Shown: one piece after another, positions 7,882 through 16,484 of the stretch
Position numbering within the stretch: position 1 is the stretch's first letter
How the letters are laid out: every line of letters begins with the position of its first letter
NCBI GenBank assembly: GCA_965194375.1
Contig: CBDAEL010000002.1
Length of the DNA: 64,000 nucleotides
Source of the DNA: Tabrizicola_A aquatica
GTDB taxonomy: Bacteria > Pseudomonadota > Alphaproteobacteria > Rhodobacterales > Rhodobacteraceae
Strand: one strand, 5' to 3'
Notes under the pieces: model-generated
What the model was told of the DNA's origin: nothing
Seen by the model: the letters and a program-made list of their open reading frames with translations, nothing else
Databases searched by the model: none
Program-made: the position numbers and the translations under genes

Positions 7882-9564
7882 ATGTGCGCTAAAAACACTA
7901 TGGACGAATTCGAAGCCCTTCTGAAAGAAAGCTTTGAAATTGACACCCCCGAAGAGGGCACGGTTGTCAAAGGCCGCGTCATCGCTATCGAAGCGGGGCA
8001 GGCCATCATCGACGTCGGCTACAAGATGGAAGGCCGCATCGATCTGAAAGAATTCGCAAACCCCGGCGAAGCCCCGAACATCAACGTGGGCGACGAAGTT
8101 GAGGTTTACCTTGACCGCGTGGAAAATGCCCGCGGTGAAGCCCAGATCAGCCGCGAGAAAGCTCGCCGCGAAGAAGCCTGGGATCGTCTGGAGAAAGCTT
8201 ACGCTTCGGAAACCCGTGTTGACGGCGCCATCTTTGGCCGCGTCAAAGGCGGCTTTACCGTTGATCTTGGCGGCGCTGTGGCCTTCTTGCCCGGCTCGCA
8301 GGTTGACGTGCGCCCTGTGCGTGATGCTGGCCCGTTGATGGGCATGAAGCAGCCCTTCCAGATCCTGAAAATGGACCGTCGCCGTGGCAACATCGTTGTG
8401 TCGCGCCGCGCCATCTTGGAAGAATCGCGCGCCGAACAGCGCGCCGAAGTCATCGGCAACCTGACCGAAGGTCAGATCGTCGACGGCGTGGTCAAGAACA
8501 TCACCGAATACGGTGCGTTCGTTGATCTGGGCGGCGTGGACGGCCTCTTGCACGTCACCGACATGGCTTGGCGTCGCGTCAACCACCCGTCGGAGATCCT
8601 GACGATCGGCGAGACCATCAAGGTTCAGGTCATCAAGATCAACAAAGACACCCACCGCATTTCGCTGGGCATGAAGCAGCTTCAGTCCGATCCGTGGGAT
8701 GCTGTTGAAAAGCTGTATGCTCTGGGCACCGTGCACAAGGGCCGCGTCACCAACATCACCGATTACGGCGCCTTCGTGGAGCTGGAAGCCGGTGTCGAAG
8801 GTCTGGTTCACGTCTCGGAAATGTCGTGGACCAAGAAGAACGTGCACCCCGGTAAGATCGTGTCGACCTCTCAGGAAGTCGAAGTCATGGTTCTGGAAAT
8901 CGACAGCGCCAAGCGTCGCGTGTCGCTTGGCCTGAAGCAGACCCAGCGCAATCCGTGGGAAGTGTTCGCTGAAAACCACCCCGTTGGCTCGGCCATCGAA
9001 GGTGAAGTCAAGAACATCACCGAATTCGGTCTGTTCGTGGGTCTGGAAAACGACATCGACGGCATGGTTCACCTGTCCGACCTGTCGTGGGACCAGCGCG
9101 GCGAGGAAGCCATTCAGAACTACCGCAAAGGCGACGTGGTGCAAGCCGCTGTCACCGAAGTGGATGTCGAGAAAGAGCGTATCTCGCTGTCGGTCAAAGC
9201 CCTTGGCGAAGACAACTTCTCGGACGCTGTTGACGGCGTGAAGCGCGGTGCGATCATCACCGTTGTTGTCACCGCCATCGAAGACGGCGGCGTTGAGGTG
9301 GAGTATAACGGCGCCAAGTCGTTCATCCGCCGTTCGGACCTGTCGCGCGACCGTGGCGACCAGCGCCCCGAGCGTTTCAACGTCGGCGACAAGATCGACG
9401 TGCGCGTCACCAACATCGACCCCAAAACCCGCAAGCTGGGTCTGTCGATCAAGGCCCGCGAGATCGCCGAAGAGAAAGAAGCTGTCGAACAGTACGGCTC
9501 GTCCGATTCGGGCGCCTCGCTGGGCGACATCCTTGGCGCGGCCCTCAAGGGCGGCAACAAGTGA
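7882..9564 (+). CDS. rpsA: 30S ribosomal protein S1
   Basis: S1 binds mRNA leader regions on the 30S subunit and is needed for initiation on most messages. The protein is 560 residues with six S1 RNA-binding repeats, at about 25-90, 107-173, 194-262, 279-349, 366-436 and 453-522. Repeats 3-6 carry the typical V(K/T)NITxxGxFVxL core. ATG 7882 was chosen because it follows AAGGAAC at a workable distance and gives the family N-terminus MCAKNTMDEFEALL; an in-frame ATG at 7852 would add ten non-conserved residues. ihfB follows, as in E. coli. Confidence 0.97.
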   Translation: MCAKNTMDEFEALLKESFEIDTPEEGTVVKGRVIAIEAGQAIIDVGYKMEGRIDLKEFANPGEAPNINVGDEVEVYLDRVENARGEAQISREKARREEAWDRLEKAYASETRVDGAIFGRVKGGFTVDLGGAVAFLPGSQVDVRPVRDAGPLMGMKQPFQILKMDRRRGNIVVSRRAILEESRAEQRAEVIGNLTEGQIVDGVVKNITEYGAFVDLGGVDGLLHVTDMAWRRVNHPSEILTIGETIKVQVIKINKDTHRISLGMKQLQSDPWDAVEKLYALGTVHKGRVTNITDYGAFVELEAGVEGLVHVSEMSWTKKNVHPGKIVSTSQEVEVMVLEIDSAKRRVSLGLKQTQRNPWEVFAENHPVGSAIEGEVKNITEFGLFVGLENDIDGMVHLSDLSWDQRGEEAIQNYRKGDVVQAAVTEVDVEKERISLSVKALGEDNFSDAVDGVKRGAIITVVVTAIEDGGVEVEYNGAKSFIRRSDLSRDRGDQRPERFNVGDKIDVRVTNIDPKTRKLGLSIKAREIAEEKEAVEQYGSSDSGASLGDILGAALKGGNK

Positions 9565-9593
9565 TCTGACCCCGTCAGATTGGAAACAATCGC

Positions 9594-9625
9594 AAGAGGC
9601 CCCGCTGAAAGGCGGGGCCTCTTTG
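9594..9625 (+). terminator. Rho-independent terminator after rpsA
   Basis: AAGAGGCCCCGC (9594-9605) pairs perfectly with GCGGGGCCTCTT (9612-9623) over a six-base loop, ending in TTTG. It lies 30 bases after the rpsA stop. Its arm shares AAGAGGCCCC with the hairpin before trmB. Confidence 0.88.
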
Positions 9626-9655
9626 CCATTCCATCGCCACCGCTTTGAAAAACGT

Positions 9656-9685
9656 TTGTGCGAAGATCAGAATTTTGCCTATAGT
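9656..9685 (+). promoter_or_regulatory. Probable sigma-70-type promoter of ihfB
   Basis: TTGTGC (9656-9661) and TATAGT (9680-9685) are separated by 18 bases, about 75 bases before the ihfB start and just after the rpsA terminator, so ihfB is likely transcribed separately. Read by eye only. Confidence 0.5.
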
Positions 9686-9761
9686 CCCTTTGAAAACAAC
9701 GGGTGGCGGCTGCAAGATCCCGAAAACAGGGCTCAACCGACCACGTAGGGGGATAAGACGG

Positions 9762-10043
9762 ATGATCCGCTCGGAACTGATCCAGAAGATTGCAGACGAA
9801 AACCCGCATTTGACGCAGCGCCATGTTGAGCGGATCGTCAACACGGTGTTCGAAGAGATTATTGAGGCGCTGGCCAAGGGCGATCGTGTCGAACTGCGCG
9901 GCTTTGGCGCGTTTTCGGTCAAGGCGCGCAACGCCCGGGTTGGGCGCAACCCGCGCACCGGTGAGGCGGTGAAGGTCGATGACAAGAAGGTGCCCTTCTT
10001 CAAGACCGGCAAACTGCTGCGCGACCGGCTGAACGACAAATAA
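9762..10043 (+). CDS. ihfB: Integration host factor, beta subunit
   Basis: IHF-beta pairs with IHF-alpha to bend DNA at specific sites, helping sigma-54 promoters, recombination and replication. The 93-residue protein has the HU/IHF fold, with N-terminal MIRSELIQKIADENPHL, the signature GFGAFSVKARNARVGRNPRTGE and a proline at the arm tip. ATG 9762 after TAGGGGGATAAG gives the family N-terminus; the frame stays open upstream, but that stretch is not conserved. IHF may matter for the sigma-54 flagellar promoters at the far end of this window. Confidence 0.96.
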   Translation: MIRSELIQKIADENPHLTQRHVERIVNTVFEEIIEALAKGDRVELRGFGAFSVKARNARVGRNPRTGEAVKVDDKKVPFFKTGKLLRDRLNDK

Positions 10044-10103
10044 GCCACCCTTGCCATGGCCGCCTGCGCGCCCGATACTGGGGCACGCATTGAGGGAGAG
10101 GCC

Positions 10104-10460
10104 ATGATCCGCAGCCTGCGCTATTTGTTTCTGGCGGCCCTTGGGCTCGTGCTGTTGACCGTGGCGCTGGCCAATCGCGCGCCGGTCACGCTGAAAGCCC
10201 TGCCCGAAGATCTGGCCGCCTTCACCGGCTTTGCGTGGCAGATTGAGCTGCCGCTCTTCATGGTCATCTTTGGCGGCATCATCGCCGGGCTGTTGATCGG
10301 CTTTGTCTGGGAATGGTTCCGCGAGATGAAGCACCGATCGACCGCCAGCCGCAAAACCCGCGAAGTTGCCCGGTTGGAGCGCGAACTTGCGGTGATGAAG
10401 GACAGTCAATCGGTTCCGAAAGACGATATCCTTGCCATTTTGGACAAGCCGAAAGCCTAA
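10104..10460 (+). CDS. LapA/DUF1049-domain inner membrane protein
   Basis: This 118-residue protein has two membrane helices (about 5-24 and 48-70). After the second helix comes a cytoplasmic amphipathic tail rich in R, E and K (about 72-115) with coiled-coil character. The layout matches lipopolysaccharide assembly protein A (LapA, DUF1049), which in E. coli acts with LapB to tune LPS synthesis. No lapB is adjacent here. ATG 10104 is preceded by GAGGGAGAGG. trpF begins two bases after the stop, so the two genes are cotranscribed. Confidence 0.8.
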   Translation: MIRSLRYLFLAALGLVLLTVALANRAPVTLKALPEDLAAFTGFAWQIELPLFMVIFGGIIAGLLIGFVWEWFREMKHRSTASRKTREVARLERELAVMKDSQSVPKDDILAILDKPKA

Positions 10461-10461
10461 G

Positions 10462-11124
10462 ATGCCCGACATTCGCGTTAAGATCTGCGGCTTGAAAACC
10501 CCGGCCGATGTCGCTGCTGTGGCCGCCAGCGGGGCGGCCTATGCGGGGTTGGTGTTCTTTGCCAAAAGCCGGCGCAACCTGACCATCCCAGCCGCACGCG
10601 CGTTGGCGCTGGCCGCGCCGGTTGGTCTGGCGAAGGTGGCGTTGGTCGTCGATGCGGACGATGCGTTCTTGGATGCGATCACCGAGGCCATGCCCTTGGA
10701 CATGTTGCAACTGCATGGCCATGAGACCCCCGACCGCGTGGCCGAAGTCCGCGCCCGCTACGGCCTGCCGGTGATGAAGGCGGTGGGCGTGGCGGATGAG
10801 GGCGATCTGGCGGCGGTCTTTGACTATTCGTTGGTGGCCGACCAGATTTTGGTTGACGCAAAGCCCCCGAAAAACGCCGATCTGCCCGGTGGCAATGGGC
10901 TGTCGTTCGACTGGCGACTGGTGGCCCAGCGCCGCTGGCTGCGGCCTTGGATGCTGGCGGGCGGGCTAAGGCCCGACAATGTGGCCGAGGCGATCCGGCT
11001 GACCAATGCCCGGCAGGTCGATGTCTCATCCGGCGTGGAAGCCGCGCCGGGGGTGAAGGATGCGGGTCGCATCAGCGCCTTTGTGAAGGCCGCCCAGATG
11101 GACGGCCCGCCGATTCTGCGCTGA
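10462..11124 (+). CDS. trpF: Phosphoribosylanthranilate isomerase
   Basis: TrpF converts N-(5-phosphoribosyl)anthranilate to CdRP in tryptophan synthesis. The 220-residue TIM barrel has the N-terminal catalytic cysteine motif VKICGLKTPADV, LQLHGHETPD in the middle, and the phosphate-binding end PWMLAGGLRPDNVAEAI...DVSSGVEAAPGVKD. It starts immediately after the LapA-domain gene. A downstream trpB, as in many alphaproteobacteria, is not present here. Confidence 0.96.
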   Translation: MPDIRVKICGLKTPADVAAVAASGAAYAGLVFFAKSRRNLTIPAARALALAAPVGLAKVALVVDADDAFLDAITEAMPLDMLQLHGHETPDRVAEVRARYGLPVMKAVGVADEGDLAAVFDYSLVADQILVDAKPPKNADLPGGNGLSFDWRLVAQRRWLRPWMLAGGLRPDNVAEAIRLTNARQVDVSSGVEAAPGVKDAGRISAFVKAAQMDGPPILR

Positions 11125-11167
11125 GGGCTTGTGGGCAGGCACTCGCAACGGGCAAAGCCCTGCCGGA

Positions 11168-11404
11168 TCAGAAGGCCTTGAAGGTCATGGTGGTCAGCGT
11201 GCGGACGATGCCCGGAATGTCGAAGAGCTTGCCCGACAGGTAATGCCCGACATCCTCGCCCTCGGGGATGTAGATCTTGGCGATCAGGTCATATTCGCCG
11301 GAGGTCGAGTAAAGCTCGCTCACCACTTCGCGGTCATAGATCGCGGTGGCAACCTCATAGGTCTTGCCGGGGGTGCAGCGGAATTGGACAAAAACGCAGG
11401 TCAT
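11168..11404 (-). CDS. Stand-alone Lrp/AsnC ligand-binding (RAM) domain protein
   Basis: This 78-residue protein consists only of the RAM/AsnC ligand-binding domain (alpha-beta fold, with TPGKTYEVATAIYDREVVSELYSTSGEYDLIAKIYI) and has no helix-turn-helix. Such SMLA proteins bind amino acids and form oligomers; they may modulate full-length Lrp-type regulators. ATG 11404 (MTCVFVQF) fits the domain start; a longer reading would add non-conserved residues. It lies between trpF (convergent) and the helicase gene on the same strand. Confidence 0.82.
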   Translation of the reverse strand: MTCVFVQFRCTPGKTYEVATAIYDREVVSELYSTSGEYDLIAKIYIPEGEDVGHYLSGKLFDIPGIVRTLTTMTFKAF

Positions 11405-11440
11405 GGCAGAGGTCCTATGGGCGGGTTCTTGGGGCATACC

Positions 11441-11461
11441 CCGGGGGTTTCACACCCCCGG
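11441..11461. repeat. Intergenic hairpin with Rhodobacteraceae repeat core
   Basis: CCGGGGGT (11441-11448) pairs with ACCCCCGG (11454-11461). It is followed by GACCCCCGTGGAGTATTTCAAAAGGCG, which carries the same GGAGTATTT core as the palindrome at 4722-4790. It sits between the RAM-domain gene and the end of the helicase gene, so it may terminate helicase transcription. Confidence 0.6.
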
Positions 11462-11519
11462 ACCCCCGTGGAGTATTTCAAAAGGCGCAAGACCTCAACC
11501 GGCGAGGGGCAGCCGGGGG

Positions 11520-13049
11520 TTAGAGCGGGTCATCCTCGGTAGCAAGCTTAAGCGGCGCCGGGCCTTGTTTCAAGTCGGCCACGGTCAAGGGGTAGGTCGG
11601 GCGGCCCAAGCGGTTGCGCACCACCCACATCAGCCGCTTTTCCGCGCGGGTGATGGCGACATAGGCCAGACGCTTCCACAAGGGCACGCCCGCCTCGCTG
11701 CGCCCGGCAGCGGCGGCGGCGTAAAGGTCGGGGGCAAAGACCTGCACCGTCTCCCATTGCGAGCCTTGGGCCTTGTGGATGGTGACGGCCGCCCCATGCA
11801 GAAAGGCCGCCCCCATGGTGGCGGCGTGGGGGATGAAGGGCTCTTCCTCATCGGGGCGTTCGATTTTGATGATTGAGGCGGCAGAAAGCTGCGGCTCTTC
11901 AGCGCCGATGACGTGCAGCTTGGCAAAGCCCGGTCGGTTGCCGGGGCCGAGGTAGATCACCTGCGCGCCTTTGATGAGGCCGCGCGCCTCAAGGTCGATG
12001 CGTTTCTTGCGGTGCTTCAAGGGCAGTTCGATGCCGTCGCAGATTAAGGGTTCGCCCGGCAGAAGATCATCCTCGGGCGCACCATGGGCGGCGCGGAAGG
12101 CGGTGATCAGCCGGATGCGGGTGGCATTGCGCCAGACCAGAACCGGACTGCGCGCCATGAGATCGGCGTCCACCCGTTCGGCCCAGACGACGCGGTCATC
12201 GCGCTTGGACGTCTCTTCGACGAGGCGTTCGAAATCGTCAAAGCCCATCCGCTCATCGGCCAGCGCATGGGCCAGATCAAGGATCGGGTTGTCCTGCGTT
12301 TGGCGGTGGATGCGGTGCAAGACAAGGCGAAGGGGGTCGGCCAGTTTGTCAAACACCATGGCGCCGCTTTGGCCCACCGGGGCCAGCTGGGCCGGATCGC
12401 CGAAGAGAACGAGCGTCGGGAAAATCTCGCGCAGGTCGTCAAGCTGGCGTTCGTCCAGCATCGAGCTTTCGTCAACAAAGCCCACGTCCAAAGGCTCTTC
12501 GCGCCGCTTCCAACCCTTGATGAAATCGCTGCCGCGCAGGCCCGCTGCCGCCAGCGCCCCGGGGATGGAGGCGACGGTGTCATGAAACGCCTTGGCCCGG
12601 TCCAGCGCGAGCTCCGTCAACCCCTCCACCGCCGGGCGGCTGCCTTGGCCGGTCAGCCATTCGGCGATCTTTTCATATTGCGGGTCATAGACCGGGGTAT
12701 AAAGGATGCGGTGAATGGTGGTCGCCGGCACCCCGCGCAGGCGTAGGACAGACGCGGCCTTGTTCGTTGGGGCCAGAATCGCGAGCGTGCGGCGGTCCTT
12801 GCGGCGGCGGGGTTCGTAATCGCCCGAGACAAGATCAACGCCCGCTGCTTGCATCGCCCGGTAAAGGCTGGCCAAGAGCATGGTCTTGCCAGATCCCGCC
12901 TTGCCCACCACCGCCAGCACCGACGCCTTACCTTCGGCGCGCGGGGTCAGCGTGCCATCGCCAAGGTCAATGCCCATGCCCAAAAGCGTGGCCGCAACAC
13001 GGTCATAGGCTTCGGCCTGATCGTCAGAGAAGGTGAGGGTTGGCAGCAT
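11520..13049 (-). CDS. RecD-like superfamily 1 DNA helicase (AAA_30 type)
   Basis: This 509-residue ATP-dependent helicase-like protein has Walker A GKAGSGKT (49-56), motif Ia LAPTNKAASVLR, Walker B FVDESSML (191-198; D193, E194), motif III LFGDPAQLAPVG and a C-terminal UvrD-like section with IHKAQGSQW and motif VI YVAITRAEKRL. The order matches RecD2-like SF1B enzymes without the long N-terminal region of RecD2. No recB or recC genes are near, so it is not the RecBCD subunit. The precise DNA substrate is unknown. A small gene follows the ccr terminator upstream and could be cotranscribed. Confidence 0.9.
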   Translation of the reverse strand: MLPTLTFSDDQAEAYDRVAATLLGMGIDLGDGTLTPRAEGKASVLAVVGKAGSGKTMLLASLYRAMQAAGVDLVSGDYEPRRRKDRRTLAILAPTNKAASVLRLRGVPATTIHRILYTPVYDPQYEKIAEWLTGQGSRPAVEGLTELALDRAKAFHDTVASIPGALAAAGLRGSDFIKGWKRREEPLDVGFVDESSMLDERQLDDLREIFPTLVLFGDPAQLAPVGQSGAMVFDKLADPLRLVLHRIHRQTQDNPILDLAHALADERMGFDDFERLVEETSKRDDRVVWAERVDADLMARSPVLVWRNATRIRLITAFRAAHGAPEDDLLPGEPLICDGIELPLKHRKKRIDLEARGLIKGAQVIYLGPGNRPGFAKLHVIGAEEPQLSAASIIKIERPDEEEPFIPHAATMGAAFLHGAAVTIHKAQGSQWETVQVFAPDLYAAAAAGRSEAGVPLWKRLAYVAITRAEKRLMWVVRNRLGRPTYPLTVADLKQGPAPLKLATEDDPL

Positions 13050-13094
13050 GGGGCGACCATAGGCGAGGTGGGCGCCAAGGGCCAGAGCCGCCGA

Positions 13095-13298
13095 TCAATG
13101 CGCAAGCCCTGCAGGCGGGGTGGCCTCGTCAGGGTCAGGGCTGCCCTCTGCTGCCGGGTCGGGGGGAAGACAGGCGGCGACCTCGGCCTGCGCCACGCGC
13201 ATCGCTTCATCCGCTTTCAGGGCCAGCGCCGGGAGACCGTTCGACTGCGCGTAGCTGCGCAGGTCTTTCAGCACATCAAAAATCCAATCATGACGCAT
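13095..13298 (-). CDS. Small conserved hypothetical protein
   Basis: This is a 67-residue acidic protein (MRHDWIFDVLKDLRSYAQ...) with an amphipathic helical N-terminal half (about 1-45) and a proline- and glutamate-rich tail. I recognise it only as a small protein often found in Rhodobacteraceae; no domain or function can be assigned. It lies 45 bases upstream of the helicase start on the same strand and downstream of the ccr terminator. There is no signal peptide or membrane segment. Confidence 0.65.
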   Translation of the reverse strand: MRHDWIFDVLKDLRSYAQSNGLPALALKADEAMRVAQAEVAACLPPDPAAEGSPDPDEATPPAGLAH

Positions 13299-13405
13299 GG
13301 GGCCCTCTTCACGGCAAAAGGCGAACTCGCGGATTGTCTCGATTCTGTGAACAGTCTAGCGCCGGGCGGGCCAAGATTCCGACGAATAGTGCAACCTAAA
13401 GATGC

Positions 13406-13441
13406 AAGCGGCGGCGCAGTCCTCTGACTGCGCCGCCGCTT
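13406..13441 (-). terminator. Strong hairpin terminator downstream of ccr
   Basis: AAGCGGCGGCGCAGTC (13406-13421) pairs perfectly with GACTGCGCCGCCGCTT (13426-13441) over the loop CTCT. It starts 18 bases after the ccr stop, which is on the - strand. The stem is symmetrical and could work in both directions. Confidence 0.85.
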
Positions 13442-13459
13442 TGGCATGTTGTTCCCAGA

Positions 13460-14752
13460 TCAGCGGGCGCGGCTGGCTTCCAGCGCGTCCTCAAAGGTGC
13501 GCAGACCCGTGACCGGGGCCTGCACCAGCACGGCCATATTGCCGGGCTTGTGCTGGTTCTTCCACATCAGGGTGTGCGCCTTGGGAATATCGGCCCAAGG
13601 GAAAACTTCGGACATGCAGGGATCAAGACGACGCTCGCACATCAGGGCGTTGGCGGCCGAGGCCTGCTTGAGATGGGCGAAGTGGCTGCCCTGCAGGCGC
13701 TTTTGATGCATCCACATGTAGCGCACGTCGAAGGTGCAGTTGAAGCCGGAGGTGCCGGCGCAGATCACCACCATGCCGCCCTTTTTGCACACGAGGGACG
13801 AGACCGGGAAGGTCGCCTCGCCGGGGTGTTCAAAGACCATGTCGACGTTCACGCCCTTGCCGGTGATATCCCAGATCGCCTTGCCGAACTTGCGGGCCTC
13901 TTTCAGCCAGACGTTATACTCTTCTGAGCCAACCTTCGGCAGCTGACCCCAGCATTTGAAGTCATTGCGGTTGATGACACCCTTGGCACCCAAGGACATT
14001 ACAAAATCACGCTTGGATTCGTCCGAGATCACGCCAATCGCATTGGCTCCGGCGGTGTTGATCAGCTGGATCGCGTAGGACCCCAGACCGCCCGAGGCGC
14101 CCCAGACGAGCACGTTCTGGCCGGGCTTGAGGTCATGCGGCGCGTGGCCGAAGAGCATCCGGTAGGCGGTGGCCAGCGTCAGCGTGTAGCAGGCCGATTC
14201 TTCCCAAGTCAGGTGACGCGGGCGCGCCATCAACTGCTGCGACTGCACGCGGGTGAACTGGCTGAACGACCCGTCCGGGGTTTCGTAGCCCCAGATGCGC
14301 TGGGTGGGCGAAAACATCGGATCGCCGCCGTTGCACTCTTCGTCGTCGCCGTCGTCTTGGTTGCAGTGGATCACGACCTCATCGCCGACCTTCCAGCGCT
14401 TGACCTTGTCACCCACCGCCCAGACGATGCCAGCGGCGTCCGAGCCGACAATGAAGTACGGGGATTTGCTGTTGTCAAACGGGCTGATCGGCTGACCAAG
14501 GCCAGCCCAGACGCCGTTGTAGTTGACGCCAGCAGCCATCACCATGACCAGCACTTCGTTGCTATCAAGGGCCCAAGTGTCGACCACCTCAAGCTGCATC
14601 GACTGTTCCGGCGGCCCGTGGCGTTCGCGGCGGATGGCCCAAGCGTACATTTGCTTTGGCACATGGCCCAAGGGCGGCATCTCGCCGATCTCGTAGAGGT
14701 CCTTCACCGGCGCATCGTAGGGCGCGATGGTGGGTGCGGTGTCCAGTGCCAT
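13460..14752 (-). CDS. ccr: Crotonyl-CoA carboxylase/reductase
   Basis: Ccr reductively carboxylates crotonyl-CoA with NADPH and CO2 to (2S)-ethylmalonyl-CoA, the defining step of the ethylmalonyl-CoA pathway for acetyl-CoA assimilation without a glyoxylate shunt. The 430-residue protein belongs to the medium-chain dehydrogenase superfamily, with the N-terminal extension of the family, the CO2-site region AAGVNYNGVWAGLG (73-86) and the NADPH loop GASGGLGSYAIQ (218-229). Length and sequence are those of true Ccr rather than quinone reductases. ATG 14752 follows AAGGAGGCCCTT. ecm, the pathway's mutase, is two genes away, and a palindrome that may be an operator lies about 95 bases upstream. Confidence 0.96.
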   Translation of the reverse strand: MALDTAPTIAPYDAPVKDLYEIGEMPPLGHVPKQMYAWAIRRERHGPPEQSMQLEVVDTWALDSNEVLVMVMAAGVNYNGVWAGLGQPISPFDNSKSPYFIVGSDAAGIVWAVGDKVKRWKVGDEVVIHCNQDDGDDEECNGGDPMFSPTQRIWGYETPDGSFSQFTRVQSQQLMARPRHLTWEESACYTLTLATAYRMLFGHAPHDLKPGQNVLVWGASGGLGSYAIQLINTAGANAIGVISDESKRDFVMSLGAKGVINRNDFKCWGQLPKVGSEEYNVWLKEARKFGKAIWDITGKGVNVDMVFEHPGEATFPVSSLVCKKGGMVVICAGTSGFNCTFDVRYMWMHQKRLQGSHFAHLKQASAANALMCERRLDPCMSEVFPWADIPKAHTLMWKNQHKPGNMAVLVQAPVTGLRTFEDALEASRAR

Positions 14753-14845
14753 AAGGGCCTCCTTGTAAAGTGTGCCGCGTGACCCGCGGCGCATCGCTTA
14801 TGCCGCGACGCAGAATCGACGCGGTTCGCGGCCTAGGGATACCCA

Positions 14846-14866
14846 AGTTGCGCAATATTGCAATAG
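14846..14866. promoter_or_regulatory. Candidate operator upstream of ccr (adjacent TTGCGCAA and ATTGCAAT palindromes)
   Basis: TTGCGCAA (14848-14855) and ATTGCAAT (14857-14864) are two palindromic half-sites one base apart, about 95 bases upstream of the ccr start. They resemble the TTGC/GCAA-rich boxes bound by the ScfR-type (RamB, PccR) regulators of acyl-CoA metabolism. No such regulator gene is nearby; function is inferred from form and position. Confidence 0.45.
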
Positions 14867-14888
14867 GTGCAGCGCAGAAATTGTAATT

Positions 14889-16274
14889 TTATGTCTGCCG
14901 CGTTGCGGCATCTGTGGGCTCGAGCCGTTGCCAGACCGGAGCTGCATAAAAGGCCAGAACCGGGGCCGCGTCCGATCTCGGGCGCAGATCTGCGCCCACC
15001 AACCCGCGCCCGACCAGCTGGCGCAGCCCCTCGTCCAGCGTTTGCGCCAGACCTTGCGGCGGCAGCTTTAGCACCGCGCCCCGTGTCTGCAATTGCGCCA
15101 CCAGATCGCTCAGCCGGTCGGCAAGCGCCGTGCGGTCGGCAGGCTGGCTTTGCAGCGCGGCGGCCACCAAAGGCACCGCCAAAACCGGCACCACCTTTTC
15201 GATCTCGGCCATCAAGAGCGCGCCCAAGGCTGCTGTCTGGGCGTCCGCCGACAGATCGGGATGGGCCGCGCGGAAGCCCTGCAAAGACACCGGCGGACCA
15301 AATCCGGCCGCCGCCGTGCCAAAGCCTTGAAACCGTCCGCGCAACCGCCGCCACAGATTGCGCGCGACAAAGCCCACAATCGCGCCCACGCCAGCCCGGA
15401 ACCGCCGTTCCCCCGCTTGGCCCGCCGCCACCAGAACCTGGTCCTCCAGAACCCGGTCATAGGCCAGCCCCACTGGCACGAACAACACATCCCGCTCGCG
15501 CCCCGCGCCGGTAACGACATAGTTCAGAAGGCCCATCTTGGCCGGTCCCACCCGGCCATCCAGCGACAGCCCGCCCTCGGGGAAAAAGGCCTGCGTCGTG
15601 CCCTCATCGGTTGCCATCTGCACATAGCGCGCCAGCACCCGGCGATAGAGCGTGTTGCGGCTGCCGCGCCGAATGAAATAGGCCCCCATCGCCCGGATCA
15701 TCCGCGAGAACGGCCAGATCCGCGCCCATTCTCCCACGGCATAGGAGAGGGCCGAGCGGTTGGCGACAAGCCATGTCACCAGCACGTAATCCATATTGCT
15801 GCGATGGTTTATCACGAAGATCACGGTCGCCTTGCGATCAAGCTGGCCGTTCAAGGCCGGGTCTACCTTACCGATTCGCACCCGGTAAAGCCCCCGGCTG
15901 ATCCACCGCGCCAGACGGGTGGCCACACCGAAATAGAGCGTGGCCGAAAAGGCGGGCACGATTTCGCGAGCATAAAGGCGGGCCTCCTCAAAGGCCACGG
16001 CCCCCGGCACACCGGTTTCGGCCGCATGGTCGGCCACCGCCTCCATCACGCGCGGGTCATAGACCAGCCGCACGATCATATCCTGCCGCCGCGCCAGCTT
16101 GAACAGTTCAATCGGGCGATCCAGCCTTGTGTTCAACTGCGCCAAGGCGCGCTCGGCCCGCTTGCGGAAGAACCAGCGCACAGAGGGGAAGAGGAAATGC
16201 GACGCAAAGGTCACGGCGGCGAAGCCGACGATCAGGATCAAAAGCCAAAGCGGCAGGGTCACGTCTTGGAACAT
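14889..16274 (-). CDS. PlsB-like glycerophospholipid acyltransferase
   Basis: This 461-residue membrane-associated acyltransferase has one N-terminal membrane helix (about 6-28). The PlsB/PlsC motifs appear in order: I, NHRSNMDYVL (H-x4-D); II, GAYFIRRGSRNTLYRRV; III, FFPEGGLSLDGR; IV, LFVPVGLAYDRVLED. Motif II and the overall length are closer to PlsB (glycerol-3-phosphate acyltransferase) than to the short PlsC enzymes, but the protein lacks the long E. coli PlsB N-terminus. ATG 16274 was chosen because it directly precedes the membrane helix. It lies between ccr and ecm and probably serves membrane lipid synthesis. Confidence 0.85.
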   Translation of the reverse strand: MFQDVTLPLWLLILIVGFAAVTFASHFLFPSVRWFFRKRAERALAQLNTRLDRPIELFKLARRQDMIVRLVYDPRVMEAVADHAAETGVPGAVAFEEARLYAREIVPAFSATLYFGVATRLARWISRGLYRVRIGKVDPALNGQLDRKATVIFVINHRSNMDYVLVTWLVANRSALSYAVGEWARIWPFSRMIRAMGAYFIRRGSRNTLYRRVLARYVQMATDEGTTQAFFPEGGLSLDGRVGPAKMGLLNYVVTGAGRERDVLFVPVGLAYDRVLEDQVLVAAGQAGERRFRAGVGAIVGFVARNLWRRLRGRFQGFGTAAAGFGPPVSLQGFRAAHPDLSADAQTAALGALLMAEIEKVVPVLAVPLVAAALQSQPADRTALADRLSDLVAQLQTRGAVLKLPPQGLAQTLDEGLRQLVGRGLVGADLRPRSDAAPVLAFYAAPVWQRLEPTDAATRQT

Positions 16275-16402
16275 GGCGGCACCCTGCCTGATTTTTGCAC
16301 AAAGTCCAAATCCCTCTTCGATGACTGCGTCACTCATCGGAGGGAGCGACACGACGAGAAGACGCAGTCGCCCGAGGCCTGCGCGCTTCGCCGCAGCGCA
16401 GC

Positions 16403-16432
16403 GATTGACACTGCCCGAAAATGTCGCCTATC
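16403..16432 (+). promoter_or_regulatory. Probable sigma-70-type promoter of ecm
   Basis: TTGACA (16403-16408), an 18-base spacer and TATCTG (16427-16432) lie about 50 bases upstream of the ecm start, in the divergent region between ecm and the acyltransferase gene. Confidence 0.6.
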
Positions 16433-16484
16433 TGTCTCGTGACGAAATAAAATTGCCGAAGCGATTCACCACACGAGGCCCGCG

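Noticed and set aside
11520..13049. RecD subunit of a RecBCD complex
   Set aside because: No recB or recC genes are adjacent and the domain order is that of stand-alone RecD2-like helicases.
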